Assembly: GCA_947500005.1 (NCBI GenBank)
Contig: CANMQJ010000008.1
Location: forward strand, 124,001 to 188,000
Length of the DNA stretch: 64,000 nt
Direction of reading: 5' to 3'
DNA from: an uncultured Paracoccaceae bacterium
GTDB lineage: Bacteria > Pseudomonadota > Alphaproteobacteria > Rhodobacterales > Rhodobacteraceae
The translations under genes were made by a program, and so were the position numbers. Shown here piece by piece: positions 26,001 to 34,316 of this stretch (position 1 is the first letter of the stretch; the number at the start of each line of letters is the position of its first letter). The notes under the pieces are model-generated. The model did not search any database. It was not told the DNA's origin and saw only the letters and a program-made list of their open reading frames with translations.

Positions 26001-26093
26001 GAGATCGTACTCGCCGTCGAGCGGAGTCAGCTCGGCCTCGATACCCCAATGGCGGCGGAGGGCCGCGGACCAGAAAGCGCCGTGATCGCCCAT
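23031..26093 (-). CDS. Three-domain fusion: APH-type kinase / M23 peptidase / class-III PLP phospho-lyase
   Basis: A 1020-residue protein. Residues 1-350 are an APH-fold kinase (HNDANDYN, His198-Asn205; IDLGD, Asp223). Residues 400-560 are an M23/lysostaphin-type domain with both zinc motifs intact (HIAVD, His431/Asp435; HVH, 522-524). Residues 590-1000 are an AGXT2-like PLP enzyme (YNNVPHVGHAHP, NSGTEANELALR, ADEVQ at 813-817, Lys844 in LGKPIGNGHP). The end HHHHGPGCGCC is His/Cys-rich. There is no signal peptide, so the M23 part is probably cytosolic and may not be a cell-wall hydrolase. The outer domains correspond to the separate genes at 19020 and 17725. Kinase/phospho-lyase fusions of this type are known in other proteobacteria and relate to hydroxylysine kinase and ammoniophospholyases of animals; the substrate here is unknown. 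Confidence 0.9.
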   Translation of the reverse strand: MGDHGAFWSAALRRHWGIEAELTPLDGEYDLNFLASAKNGKSYVFKVMRAGCAAGLVEMQVAALAHLHDTAPGLPFSAVIPALDGATLPAISDADGKARLCWLQEALPGRCYAKSFPKSQELIAKLGRVLGATDRALERFNHPELHRDFKWDLTRAGWIAEHLDAIEDRRRRSLIEEISIYFNELSETLGSLPRQAIHNDANDYNILVDGELGDPRTVSGLIDLGDMCAAPRVCELAIAGAYVVLDHPKPEQALAALVRGYHSANRLSVEEIDIIWPLLRMRLAVSVVNSTLMAAGNPTDPYVTISQAPAWRFLENKAVNGALIPARLRAACGFPVTDGAQRIRDWIEEHRGSFAPLMGEALDDAPMGSLSVENSTWPQNPFDLNPLEAGRIGEEYGEGLWLGYWNEPRLIYTADAFRNGPWKASDRRTVHIAVDVFAPAGTPLHAPLSGRVEAVENRNNHLDYGGVVILHHKTPQGDVFYTLYGHLDPEVCDRLKPGDPVAQGAAFCKLGDKHQNGGWAPHVHFQLALTTAGMENDWPGVADPDDLELWHAICPNPAALLNLPDARTRYEPLDRRKVLEGRLAHFAPNLSLTYDAPVMLLRGWRHHLFDEWGRPYLDAYNNVPHVGHAHPRIQAVAADQLKRMNSNTRYLHPAQVAFAEKILSKLPDHLEICYFVNSGTEANELALRLARAHTGAKGMVTPDHGYHGNTTGAVDISAYKFNAPGGVGQPDWVELVEVADDFLGSFRRDDPDRARKFADLVDPAIAALQEKGHGVAGFIAETFPSVGGQIIPPKGYLRAVYEKIRAAGGVCIADEVQTGLGRLGEYYFGFEHQGASPDIVVLGKPIGNGHPLGVLVTTRAIAESFAQGPEFFSTFGGSTLSCRIGKEVLDIVDDEGLQENARLMGVRLMDGLRALETEFGCVGDVRGMGLFLGIELVNPDGSEGTEICKYVKNRMRDHRILIGSEGPRDNILKIRPPLTIEAEDVDMILHVLRHVLAEVGDSAPAPVREHHHHGPGCGCC

Positions 26094-26198
26094 CGCGCCG
26101 GATTCCTTCTTGTTACTGAAATCGGCCCGGTTTTGACCGTTTTGTACCGGGGAAAAGGGGCCGATTGACCGTTTTCTACAAAAGTTTCGGGGGCCGTT

Positions 26199-27071
26199 TC
26201 AGCCCATCGCGCGCAGGCGCTTGATGAGCGAGGAGGTGTCCCAGCGCCCGCCGCCGAGTTTCTGGACATCCTTGTAGAACTGATCGACCAGCGCGGTGAC
26301 CGGCAGCGAGGCGCCGGTCTCGTCGGCGGTCTCGAGGCAGATGCCCAGATCCTTTCGCATCCAGTCGACCGCGAAGCCGTGATCGAAGTGATCGTCGAGC
26401 ATGGTCTCGTAGCGGTTCGACATCTGCCAGCTGCCTGCGGCCCCCTGGGAGATGACCTCGACCACGGCGCGGCCGTCGAGGCCTGCGGTCTCGGCAAAAT
26501 GCAGCGCTTCGGAGAGGCCCTGAACCAGACCGGCGATGGCGATCTGGTTGCACATCTTGGTCATCTGGCCCGCGCCGCTGTCGCCGATGCGGCGGCAGAT
26601 GCGGGAATAGGCGTCCATGATCGGCTCGGCGCGGTCGTAGTCCGATTGCGCGCCGCCGCACATGACCGAAAGCGCGCCGTTCTCGGCACCCGCCTGTCCG
26701 CCCGAGATGGGGGCGTCCACGAAGCCCAGCCCATGTGCCTGCGCCTTGCCCTGCAACTCGCGCGTGACCTTTGCCGAGACGGTGGTGTGATCGACGAAGA
26801 TCGCGCCCTCCTTCATCCCGGCGAAGGCCCCGTCCTCGCCCAGGCAGACGGAACGCAGGTCGTCATCGTTGCCGACGCAGGACATCACGAAATCGGCCCC
26901 CTTGGCGGCCTCGCGCGGGGTGCCGGCGCTGGCGCCGCCATGCTCGGCGACCCATTTCTCGGCCTTGGCGGCGGTGCGGTTGTAGACGGTGACCTCGTGC
27001 CCGGCCTTTTGCAGGTGCCCGGCCATCGGGTAGCCCATCACGCCCAGTCCCAGAAACGCGCATTTCGCCAT
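26199..27071 (-). CDS. 3-hydroxyisobutyrate dehydrogenase-family NAD(P)-dependent oxidoreductase
   Basis: A 290-residue beta-hydroxyacid dehydrogenase. The N-terminal dinucleotide motif FLGLGVMGYPMAGHL, the substrate-binding segment FVDAPISGGQAGAENG and the catalytic-Lys region GQMTKMCNQ are all present. Members oxidise 3-hydroxyisobutyrate, glyoxylate reductase substrates or other beta-hydroxyacids. The ATG at 27071 (MAKCAFLGLG) was chosen; the longer frame from 27149 adds a non-conserved arginine/proline stretch. The fusion gene follows after 105 bases on the same strand, so they may be co-transcribed. In that case it would act on a hydroxy-acid or semialdehyde product, but this is speculative. 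Confidence 0.9.
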   Translation of the reverse strand: MAKCAFLGLGVMGYPMAGHLQKAGHEVTVYNRTAAKAEKWVAEHGGASAGTPREAAKGADFVMSCVGNDDDLRSVCLGEDGAFAGMKEGAIFVDHTTVSAKVTRELQGKAQAHGLGFVDAPISGGQAGAENGALSVMCGGAQSDYDRAEPIMDAYSRICRRIGDSGAGQMTKMCNQIAIAGLVQGLSEALHFAETAGLDGRAVVEVISQGAAGSWQMSNRYETMLDDHFDHGFAVDWMRKDLGICLETADETGASLPVTALVDQFYKDVQKLGGGRWDTSSLIKRLRAMG

Positions 27072-27161
27072 GATCTTGTCCTCCAGCTCGCATATCCGCC
27101 GGTCTGGCGGGTCAGGTCCTGACAAAGCAAAGCGCGCGCCAAAGGGCAAGGCGGGAGTTTG

Positions 27162-27548
27162 TCAGGCGTCGCCGAGATCGCGCAGGATCGGGCAATCGGG
27201 CCGGTCGTCGCCTGCGCAGGCATTGACGAGGTGGCGCAGCGTGTCGCGCATGGATTTCAGATCGGCGATCTTTTCCTCGATCCGGTGGAGGTGATCCTCG
27301 GCCACCGCTTTCACATCGGCGCTGGCGCGGGTTTCGTCCTCGTAGAGGGCCAGAAGGGTTCGGCAATCCTCGATGGTGAAGCCGAGGGCGCGGGCGCGGC
27401 CCAGAAAGTTGAGCTTGTGCAGGTCGCGCTCGCGGAAGCGGCGATAGCCGTTGTCGCCCCGGTCGGGGGCGATCAGGCCGATATCCTCGTAATAGCGGAT
27501 GGTCTTGGCGGGCAGGCCGGTTTCGCGGGAGATTTCACCGATATTCAT
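27162..27548 (-). CDS. cueR: Copper-responsive MerR-family regulator CueR
   Basis: A 128-residue MerR regulator. The winged helix (MNIGEISRETGLPAKTIRYYED) is followed by a dimerisation helix. The Cu(I)-binding loop has Cys111 and Cys119 (C-x7-C), the same spacing as E. coli Cys112/Cys120. The ATG at 27548 has AAGGAG at ideal spacing; an ATG at 27563 overlaps the copA stop but adds five unlike residues. It lies 11 bases downstream of copA on the same strand, so it is made from the promoter it controls at 30053-30083. Confidence 0.93.
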   Translation of the reverse strand: MNIGEISRETGLPAKTIRYYEDIGLIAPDRGDNGYRRFRERDLHKLNFLGRARALGFTIEDCRTLLALYEDETRASADVKAVAEDHLHRIEEKIADLKSMRDTLRHLVNACAGDDRPDCPILRDLGDA

Positions 27549-27559
27549 GCCGCTCTCCT

Positions 27560-30022
27560 TCATTCGGCCGGGGCGGGGGCGAAGGTGTCCGCCGCCTCGG
27601 GGGCGGTGTCAGGCCGCATCCGGCGCAGGCGCAGCGCGTTCGACAGCACGAAGACCGAGGACAGCGCCATCGCGCCGGCCGCCAGCATAGGCGACAGGAG
27701 CGGGCCGCCAAACGGGTAGAGCAGGCCCGCCGCCACCGGGATCAGCGCGGTGTTGTAGCCGAAGGCCCAGACGAGATTCTGCCTGATGTTGCGCATGGTG
27801 GCGTGGCTCAGTTCCACCGCCGTGGCCACGCCGCGCGGATCGCCGGACATCAGCACAACGTCGGCGGCCTCGATCGCGATGTCGGTGCCGGTGCCGATGG
27901 CGATGCCGGTATCGGCCTCGGCCAGGGCGGGGGCGTCGTTGATGCCGTCGCCGACAAAGGCGATGGGGCCGTGGTCGCGGCGCAGCTCCGAGACGATGCG
28001 GGCCTTGTCGGCGGGCAGCGTTTCGGCCCGGACATGGGCGATGCCCAGCGTTTCGGCCAGCGCCTGCGCGGTGGCGGCATTGTCGCCGGTGACCAGCGCG
28101 ACCTCGACCCCTTGGGCGCGCAGCGCGGCGATGGCCTGTTCCGCGCCGGGTTTGACAGGGTCCGAGACGGCGAGCACGGCGGCGGGCTGGCCGTCGATGG
28201 CGAGGTAGAGCGGCGTCTTGCCTTGCGCGGCGAAGGTCGCACCGCGGGACAGGAGGTCGCCGATTTGAACCTGCTCTTGCAGCATGAGCCGGTCGGCGCC
28301 GAGGAGGATGTCGTGCCCTTCGAGCTTCGCGCGCAGGCCCATGCCGGTGAGCGACTCGAAGCTCTCGGGTTCTGGCAGGCTGCCCGTGGCGGCGCGGGTG
28401 ATGGCGCGGGCGATGGGGTGTTCCGAGCGCGCCTCGGCCGCGGCGGCGAGGCGCAGGGCCAGGTCGTGCTCCACGCCCGGTGCTGTGGCCAGGTCGGTGA
28501 GTTCGGGGTGTCCTTGCGTCAGCGTGCCAGTCTTGTCGAAGGCGACGATGCGGGTTTCCTGCAAGCCCTGAAGCGCATCGCCCTTGCGGAAGAGCACGCC
28601 CAGTTCGGCGGCCCGGCCGGTGCCCACCATGATCGAGGTCGGCGTGGCCAGCCCCATCGCGCAGGGGCAGGCGATGATGAGGACCGAGACGGCGGCGACC
28701 AGCGCCAGGGGCAGCGCCGGGGCGGGGCCGAAGGCCAGCCAGAGCGCAAGCGTGAAGGCGGCGATGGCGAGGACGACCGGAACGAAGATCGCGGTGATGC
28801 GGTCGACGAGGCCCTGGATCGGGAGCTTGGCGCCCTGCGCCTGCTGGACCATAGCGATGATCTGCGCCAGCACCGTGTCGCTGCCCACATGGGTGGCGCG
28901 CATCTTGAGCGCGCCGGTGCCATTGACGGTGCCCCCGGTGAGTTTCGCGCCCGCATCCTTGGCGACGGGAACGGGTTCGCCCGAGATCATGCTCTCGTCG
29001 ATCCAGGACTGGCCGTCGGTGACCTCGCCATCGACGGGCACACGCTCGCCGGGGCGGATGTGGAGGATGTCGCCCACGGCGATCTCGGCGATGGGGCGTT
29101 CGGAAACCTCTCCGTCCCGTTCGACGCGGGCGGTGCGGGGTTGCAGGCCCATCAGCTTGCGGATGGCGGCCCCGGTGCGGCCCTTGGCGCGCGCCTCCAT
29201 CCAGCGGCCGGCGAGGATCAGCACGACGATGACGGCGGCGGATTCGTAGTAGACATTGGCGGTGCCGCTGGGCAGGAGGCCGGGCGCGAAGGTCGCCACC
29301 AGCGAGAAGAGATAGGCCGCGCCGGTGCCGAGCGCCACGAGCGCGTTCATGTCAGGTGCGCCCTTGAGCAGGCCGGGAATGCCGCGCGTGTAGAATTGCC
29401 GCCCCGGTCCGACGAGGATCGCGGTGGTGAGGGCGAACTGGATCAGGTGGATGGTCTGCATCCCCACCAGCCCGTGCAGCCAGTGGTGGAAGGCGGGCAC
29501 GAGGTGGCCGCCCATTTCCATGATGAAGACCGGCAGCGCGAGGGCAGCGGCGAGCATGGTGTTGCGGCGCAGCTTCGTGATCTCGTCCTCCTTGTCGGGG
29601 GCGGGCGTCTCCTCGCCCTGCACGGTGGCCTTGTAACCGGCGCTCGTGCTGGCCGCGGCGATGCGGGCGGGGTCGGTCGCGCCGGCGGCATAAGTGACCT
29701 GCGCGGATTCGGAGGCGAGATTGACCTGGGCGTCGATCACGCCCGGCTCGGATTTGAGCGCGGTTTCCACCCGGCGCACGCAGGAGGCGCAGTTGAGTCC
29801 CTCGATCGCGAGCGCGGTCTGCGCGGTGGCGGCGGGGTAGCCCGCGGCCTGCAATGCGCCGGTGAGGGCGGCGGGATCGGCCTCGTGCTCCACCCGTGCG
29901 GTGGCTGTGGCGAAATTCACCTGCGCGTCGCGTACGCCGGGTACGGCGCGCAGGGCGGTTTCGACGCGCCGCACGCAGGAGGCGCAGTTCATTCCGGTGA
30001 TCTGAAGCTCGGTCGTGGTCAT
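27560..30022 (-). CDS. copA: Cu(I)-exporting P1B-type ATPase CopA
   Basis: An 820-residue P-type ATPase that pumps Cu+ out of the cytoplasm. It has two N-terminal HMA domains (GMNCASC near residue 10, GLNCASC near residue 75), then eight membrane segments, the CPC ion site in IACPCAMG, the phosphorylation motif DKTGTLT, the HP dipeptide region (SEHPIARA) and GDGINDAPALA. All are intact. It is preceded by a MerR-type promoter and followed by cueR. A very long plus-strand open frame across this gene is only its GC-rich shadow. Confidence 0.97.
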   Translation of the reverse strand: MTTTELQITGMNCASCVRRVETALRAVPGVRDAQVNFATATARVEHEADPAALTGALQAAGYPAATAQTALAIEGLNCASCVRRVETALKSEPGVIDAQVNLASESAQVTYAAGATDPARIAAASTSAGYKATVQGEETPAPDKEDEITKLRRNTMLAAALALPVFIMEMGGHLVPAFHHWLHGLVGMQTIHLIQFALTTAILVGPGRQFYTRGIPGLLKGAPDMNALVALGTGAAYLFSLVATFAPGLLPSGTANVYYESAAVIVVLILAGRWMEARAKGRTGAAIRKLMGLQPRTARVERDGEVSERPIAEIAVGDILHIRPGERVPVDGEVTDGQSWIDESMISGEPVPVAKDAGAKLTGGTVNGTGALKMRATHVGSDTVLAQIIAMVQQAQGAKLPIQGLVDRITAIFVPVVLAIAAFTLALWLAFGPAPALPLALVAAVSVLIIACPCAMGLATPTSIMVGTGRAAELGVLFRKGDALQGLQETRIVAFDKTGTLTQGHPELTDLATAPGVEHDLALRLAAAAEARSEHPIARAITRAATGSLPEPESFESLTGMGLRAKLEGHDILLGADRLMLQEQVQIGDLLSRGATFAAQGKTPLYLAIDGQPAAVLAVSDPVKPGAEQAIAALRAQGVEVALVTGDNAATAQALAETLGIAHVRAETLPADKARIVSELRRDHGPIAFVGDGINDAPALAEADTGIAIGTGTDIAIEAADVVLMSGDPRGVATAVELSHATMRNIRQNLVWAFGYNTALIPVAAGLLYPFGGPLLSPMLAAGAMALSSVFVLSNALRLRRMRPDTAPEAADTFAPAPAE

Positions 30023-30052
30023 GTTCTTTCATCCCTTTGGGGGTCTGATGGG

Positions 30053-30083
30053 CAGATAGGGCTTCCAGTCACGGGAAGGTCAA
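30053..30083 (-). promoter_or_regulatory. MerR/CueR-type copA promoter with 19-bp spacer
   Basis: On the minus strand the order is TTGACC (-35, 30083-30078), a 19-base spacer, then TATCTG (-10, 30058-30053). The spacer holds the dyad CTTCC-N7-GGAAG typical of CueR sites. The overlong spacer is characteristic of promoters that MerR-family activators untwist. It ends 30 bases before the copA ATG, and cueR is the second gene of the transcript, so the circuit is self-regulated. Confidence 0.82.
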
Positions 30084-30169
30084 GGGGTTTGCCCGCGCTT
30101 TTTCAAAGCCCCTTGTCACGGCCCCGTGGCAATGGCCTGTTAGGCGGGCCGAAACAGCAGGAGACGCCG

Positions 30170-31093
30170 ATGATCCCAGATGCATTCACCGCCCCCGGCC
30201 GGTTCTTTCGTGGCAATCTGCACACCCATTCGACCCTGTCGGACGGGGTGCTGGAGCCTGAGGAGGTGTGCCGCCGCTACCGGGCGGAGGGGTATGATTT
30301 CATCGCGCTCACCGATCATTTCATCGGGCTCTACGGCTATCCCATCGCCGACACGACCACGTTTCGCGATGAAGGCTTCACCACGCTTCCGGGCGCGGAG
30401 CTGCATAGCGGGGTGATGGAGAACGGCGAGCTGTGGCATATCCTGGCGGTCGGGCTTCCGGCCGATTTCGCGCCCTCCAATTCGCCGCATTTCCGGCCCG
30501 TCTCGGGGCAGGAGAGCGGGCCGGAGATCGCCGCGCGGGCGCGGGACGCGGGGGCCTTCGTCGCGGTGGCGCATCCGCATTGGTCGGGGTTGACCGAGGC
30601 GGATGCGCTGTCGATCGAGGCGGCCCATGCGGTGGAGATCTACAATCACGGCTGCGCGGTGGAGGTGGACCGGGGCGACGGGCTGCATACCGCCGACCTG
30701 CTGTTGAGCGCGGGGCGGCGTGTGGATCTGATCGCCACGGATGATGCGCATTTCGCAAGCCCGGATGCCTTTGGCGGCTGGGTGATGGTCAAGGCCGAGG
30801 AGAATGCGCCGGAGGCCTTGCTGGAGGCGCTGAAGGCGGGGCGGTTCTATTCCAGCCAGGGGCCGGAGCTGCGCCATGTCGAGCGGGACGGATACCGGAT
30901 GCGGGTGGAATGTTCGGCGGTCGAGAGCGTTTCGGTGCAGGGGGCGGGCTGCGCCGCGGTCTCGGTCTCGGGGCGGTCGCTGACGCGGGTCGAGCTGGAC
31001 CTGAGCCGCTTGGCGGCAAGCCCCTGGTGCCGGGTGACGGTCCGCGACGCGGCGGGGCGGCGGGCCTGGTCGAACCCGATCTGGGCGGGTTAG
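30170..31093 (+). CDS. PHP-domain metal-dependent phosphoesterase
   Basis: A 307-residue protein. The N-terminal PHP motifs are GNLHTHSTLSDG, ALTDHF, then AHPHW and the late ATDDAH, which together can hold two or three metal ions. PHP proteins of this size hydrolyse phosphoesters such as nucleotides or histidinol phosphate. The C-terminal third (from about residue 225) is a separate beta-rich region. The ATG at 30170 has CAGGAG upstream; the much longer open frame upstream is only the copA shadow. It is divergent from copA, and whether copper affects it is unknown. Confidence 0.87.
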   Translation: MIPDAFTAPGRFFRGNLHTHSTLSDGVLEPEEVCRRYRAEGYDFIALTDHFIGLYGYPIADTTTFRDEGFTTLPGAELHSGVMENGELWHILAVGLPADFAPSNSPHFRPVSGQESGPEIAARARDAGAFVAVAHPHWSGLTEADALSIEAAHAVEIYNHGCAVEVDRGDGLHTADLLLSAGRRVDLIATDDAHFASPDAFGGWVMVKAEENAPEALLEALKAGRFYSSQGPELRHVERDGYRMRVECSAVESVSVQGAGCAAVSVSGRSLTRVELDLSRLAASPWCRVTVRDAAGRRAWSNPIWAG

Positions 31094-32046
31094 GCCGCGC
31101 CGGCCTGCGACCGCCAGCCGGCCTCGCGCAGGGCGTGGCCATAGCTGGGGGCGGTGTTCATGCGGGGGCCGAGACCCTTGTCGAGCAAAGCGCGGTGCAG
31201 TCGCGGCAGGTTGTAGCAGGGCACATGCATGATCATGTGATGCTCGAGGTGGTAATTGACCCAGTAGGGCGCCACCAGCAGGCGGGCGAGCGGCCCGGCC
31301 TGCGTGGTGCGGACGTTGCGCAGGGGGTCCTCGCTTCGCTCGGTCGCGCCATGTTCAGCGATGTTGCGCACGCGCAGGACGAACTGGAACCACGTCAGGT
31401 AGGGCAGCAACCAGAAGGCCAGACCCCACCACCACTCGCCCAGCAGACCCATCAGGACGATCACGCCCAGGAAGACGGGCAGGGATTTCCAAAGGTCGGG
31501 CGCCTTGAAGCTTTGCGCGAAATCCGAGGCGGCGGCCTCGATCGCGTCGTCATCCCCGGCGAGGCGGAAGGACATCATGATCTGGCCCATGAGTTGCTTG
31601 ATCCCGGTGCGCCCGGTCAGGTCGCGGGCGAATTTGCGCTTCATCGAGGCATGCGAGGTGGGGAATTTCGACGACAGCACAAGGTCGGGGTCCTTGTCGG
31701 TCTGGGTGAAGCGGTGATGGGTCAGGTGATAGTGGCGATAGGCGGCAAGCTCGGCCAGGATGGGGCGGCCGCAGAGCCATTCGCCTGCGAACTCGTTGAG
31801 GCGGCGGGTCTTGAAGAGCGCGTTATGCGCGGCCTCGTGCATCAGGATGGCAAGGCCCAGCTGGCGTGAGCCGATCACCATGACCGCGACCAGGAAGGTG
31901 AGCGGGTTGGGCCAGAGCGCGAAGAGCGCCACGGCCAGCGCGATGGTGCCCCAGCAATGCACCACCAGCCAGGCACCGCGCAGGTCGGAGCGTTCCGCCA
32001 GCGGGCGGATTTCCTCGGGTGTCAGGTAAGCCTTTCCGGGTGTCAT
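31090..32046 (-). CDS. Membrane fatty acid desaturase-family protein
   Basis: A 318-residue integral membrane diiron enzyme. The three histidine boxes are MHEAAH (near residue 70), HYHLTHH (near residue 103) and HLEHH (near residue 270), with membrane segments between them. The family introduces double bonds or hydroxyls into lipids, carotenoids or related chains. The regiochemistry cannot be told from sequence. Its stop overlaps the convergent PHP gene by four bases. It is monocistronic, and the short 32047-32125 gap separates it from the hemC end region. Confidence 0.9.
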   Translation of the reverse strand: MTPGKAYLTPEEIRPLAERSDLRGAWLVVHCWGTIALAVALFALWPNPLTFLVAVMVIGSRQLGLAILMHEAAHNALFKTRRLNEFAGEWLCGRPILAELAAYRHYHLTHHRFTQTDKDPDLVLSSKFPTSHASMKRKFARDLTGRTGIKQLMGQIMMSFRLAGDDDAIEAAASDFAQSFKAPDLWKSLPVFLGVIVLMGLLGEWWWGLAFWLLPYLTWFQFVLRVRNIAEHGATERSEDPLRNVRTTQAGPLARLLVAPYWVNYHLEHHMIMHVPCYNLPRLHRALLDKGLGPRMNTAPSYGHALREAGWRSQAGAA

Positions 32047-32125
32047 CTGCGTCTCCTCCCGGCCGTGACTGTCTCAGGGCGGGAGGGGGTGTGTCAAAAG
32101 TGACGTTGCGCGCACCGGGCCGGGA

Positions 32126-33085
32126 TCAGCCGCGCCAGTCGAAGAAGCCGGGGCCGGCGCGGCCCAGCAGCGTGGCGGCCAGCGCGCGGCCCAGCTCGGC
32201 GCCGTCCTCGACCGGGCCGGTGATCTCGTCGGCATGCGATTCGGAGCCGTCGGGGCGCAGGATCTCGCCGCGCAGGCGGATCGTGCCGCCCGTGAGTTCG
32301 GCCAGCCCGGCGATGGGCGTTTCGCAGGAGCCGTCGAGAGCGGCGAGAAAGGCGCGTTCGCAGGCCATCTGCGTGCCGGTGGCGGAATCGTGGATCGCCT
32401 CGAGCATATGGGCGGCGCGGGTATCGTCGGCGCGATGCTCGATGCAGATCGCTCCTTGCGCGATGGCGGGCAGCATCTCCTCGACCGGGATCGGGGTTGC
32501 GGGGACGTCGGTCATGGCGAGGCGGTTGAGGCCGGCCTGGGCGAGGAAGCTGGCCTCGGCCACGCCGTCGGCGAGCTTGCGCAGGCGGGTCTGCACATTG
32601 CCGCGGAACTCGACCACATGCAGGTCGGGGCGGCGCACCAGCAGCTGCGCGCGGCGGCGCAGCGAGGAGGTGCCGACGGTCGCACCCTGCGGCAGCGCCG
32701 CGATGGAGGCGTGGCGCGGCGAGATGAAGGCGTCGCGCATGTCCTCGCGCGGCAGGAAGGTGGAGATCACCAGGCCCTGCGGCTGTTCCACCGGCATGTC
32801 CTTGGTGGAATGCACGGCGATGTCGATCTCGCCGCGGGTCATCGCCTCTTCGATCTCCTTGGTGAAGAGGCCCTTGTTGCCGATCTCCTTGAGCGGGCGG
32901 TCGGCCTCGATCATCGGCTTGTTGTCGCCGGTGGTGGCGATCACCGCGATCTCGAACGCGTCCGGGGCGAGGTCGAAGGCGCGGGCGAGCCGGTCGCGGG
33001 TCTCGTGGGCCTGGGCCAGCGCCAGCGGCGAGCCGCGGGTACCGATGCGGAGGGGCTGCGCGGGGGAGGGGAGCGAGATTGTCAT
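32126..33085 (-). CDS. hemC: Porphobilinogen deaminase (hydroxymethylbilane synthase)
   Basis: A 319-residue enzyme that polymerises four porphobilinogens into hydroxymethylbilane for tetrapyrrole synthesis. Landmarks are RIGTRGSPLALAQA, catalytic Asp88 in DIAVHSTKDMP, GTSSLRRRAQL, FRGNVQTRLRKL and the dipyrromethane-carrying Cys254 in DGSCETPIAG. It is divergent from hemE across 107 bases, a common alphaproteobacterial arrangement that lets two haem genes share control. Confidence 0.97.
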   Translation of the reverse strand: MTISLPSPAQPLRIGTRGSPLALAQAHETRDRLARAFDLAPDAFEIAVIATTGDNKPMIEADRPLKEIGNKGLFTKEIEEAMTRGEIDIAVHSTKDMPVEQPQGLVISTFLPREDMRDAFISPRHASIAALPQGATVGTSSLRRRAQLLVRRPDLHVVEFRGNVQTRLRKLADGVAEASFLAQAGLNRLAMTDVPATPIPVEEMLPAIAQGAICIEHRADDTRAAHMLEAIHDSATGTQMACERAFLAALDGSCETPIAGLAELTGGTIRLRGEILRPDGSESHADEITGPVEDGAELGRALAATLLGRAGPGFFDWRG

Positions 33086-33192
33086 GGACGAAAGCTTTAG
33101 TCGCGTCAGATTGCCCTGACAATGGGCGTCGCGCTTGACAAAATGCCGCCCGGACCCGACCGGTAACGGGAGAGGATGCAGAAAGGACGATC

Positions 33193-34227
33193 ATGGCCGA
33201 GGGAAAGAAGCTGCTCAGGACGCTTGCGGGCGAGGTGCAGGACGTGCCGCCGATCTGGATGATGCGGCAGGCGGGGCGCTACCTGCCGGAATACCGCGCC
33301 ACGCGCGAGAAGGCGGGCGATTTCCTGAGCCTGTGCTACAATCCCGAGCTGGCCGCCGAGGTGACGTTGCAGCCGATCCGGCGCTATGGCTTCGACGCGG
33401 CGATCCTGTTCGCGGACATCCTGCTGGTGCCGCAGGCGCTGGGCGCGGATCTGTGGTTCGTGACCGGCGAGGGGCCGCGCCTGTCGACGCTGACCACGCA
33501 GGCGGAGTTCGACGCCTTGAAGCCGGCCTCGGACGTGCATGAGACCCTGTCGCCGATCTACGAGACCGTCTCGATCCTGTCGCGGGACTTGCCCAAGGAC
33601 GTGACGCTGATCGGCTTTGCCGGGGCGCCCTGGACGGTGGCAACCTACATGATCGCCGGGCGCGGCACCAAGGACCAGGGGCCGGCCCATGCGTTGATGG
33701 AGGAGAACCGGCCGCTTTTCGAGATGCTTCTGGGGCGGATCACCGAGGCCACGATCGAGTATCTCTCGCGCCAGATCGAGGCGGGGGCCGAGGTGGTCAA
33801 GATCTTCGACAGCTGGGCGGGATCGCTGAAGGGTGCGGATTTCGACCGCTACGCGGTGGAGCCCGCGCAGATCATCACCGCGGCGCTGAAGGCGCGCCAT
33901 CCGGGCATCCCGGTGATCGGCTTCCCGCGCGAGGCGGGCGAGGGCTATGTCGGGTTCGCCAAGGCCACGGGCGTGGATTGCGTCGCGCTGGACAATTCGG
34001 TCTCGCCCGACTGGGCGGCGCGGCATGTGCAGGTCGATGGATGCGTACAGGGCAATCTCGCCTCGTCGCACATGGTGACGGGCGGGCAGGCGCTGGTCGA
34101 CGAGACGCGGGCCATCGTGGAGGCCTTCCGCAACGGGCCGCATGTGTTCAACCTGGGTCACGGGATCACGCCGGATGCGGATCCCGCCAACGTGCAGCTG
34201 ATGATCGACACGGTACGCGGGGCATAA
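33193..34227 (+). CDS. hemE: Uroporphyrinogen decarboxylase
   Basis: A 344-residue TIM-barrel enzyme that removes four carboxyls from uroporphyrinogen III to give coproporphyrinogen III. The N-terminal substrate-binding signature [20 protein letters not shown] and the [14 protein letters not shown] motif are intact, as is the FNLGHGI segment near the end. A TTGACA lies at 33135-33140 in the shared hemC/hemE gap; its -10 is not clear. In Caulobacter the chromosome origin lies near hemE, but I find no DnaA boxes here. Confidence 0.97.
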   Translation: MAEGKKLLRTLAGEVQDVPPIWMMRQAGRYLPEYRATREKAGDFLSLCYNPELAAEVTLQPIRRYGFDAAILFADILLVPQALGADLWFVTGEGPRLSTLTTQAEFDALKPASDVHETLSPIYETVSILSRDLPKDVTLIGFAGAPWTVATYMIAGRGTKDQGPAHALMEENRPLFEMLLGRITEATIEYLSRQIEAGAEVVKIFDSWAGSLKGADFDRYAVEPAQIITAALKARHPGIPVIGFPREAGEGYVGFAKATGVDCVALDNSVSPDWAARHVQVDGCVQGNLASSHMVTGGQALVDETRAIVEAFRNGPHVFNLGHGITPDADPANVQLMIDTVRGA

Positions 34228-34268
34228 AGCTGCGTGGGTGCAGAGCCCCCGCACCCGTTTCTTGATGT

Positions 34269-34316
34269 GGGGGCTCTGCCCCCACGCCCCCGGGATATTT
34301 CGGGCAAGAGGAAGGG
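34269..34316 (+). repeat. Dispersed extragenic repeat, copy 1
   Basis: A hairpin GGGGGC-TCT-GCCCCC (34269-34283) is followed after 3 bases by the 30-base block 34287-34316 (CCCCCGGGATATTTCGGGCA...). That block occurs again without change at 50756-50785. It lies between hemE and the amidase, in a 197-base gap with no gene. Similar elements are, from memory, frequent in Rhodobacterales intergenic DNA. Confidence 0.8.

Noticed and set aside
27803..30169. Very long plus-strand open frame (over 780 codons) opposite copA, continuous with the PHP gene
   Set aside because: It is the antisense shadow of a conserved ATPase in GC-rich DNA; the real PHP gene begins at 30170 with its own ribosome site.
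33086..33192. Possible replication origin next to hemE
   Set aside because: hemE marks the origin in Caulobacter, but this 107-base gap has no DnaA boxes and no AT-rich unwinding region.
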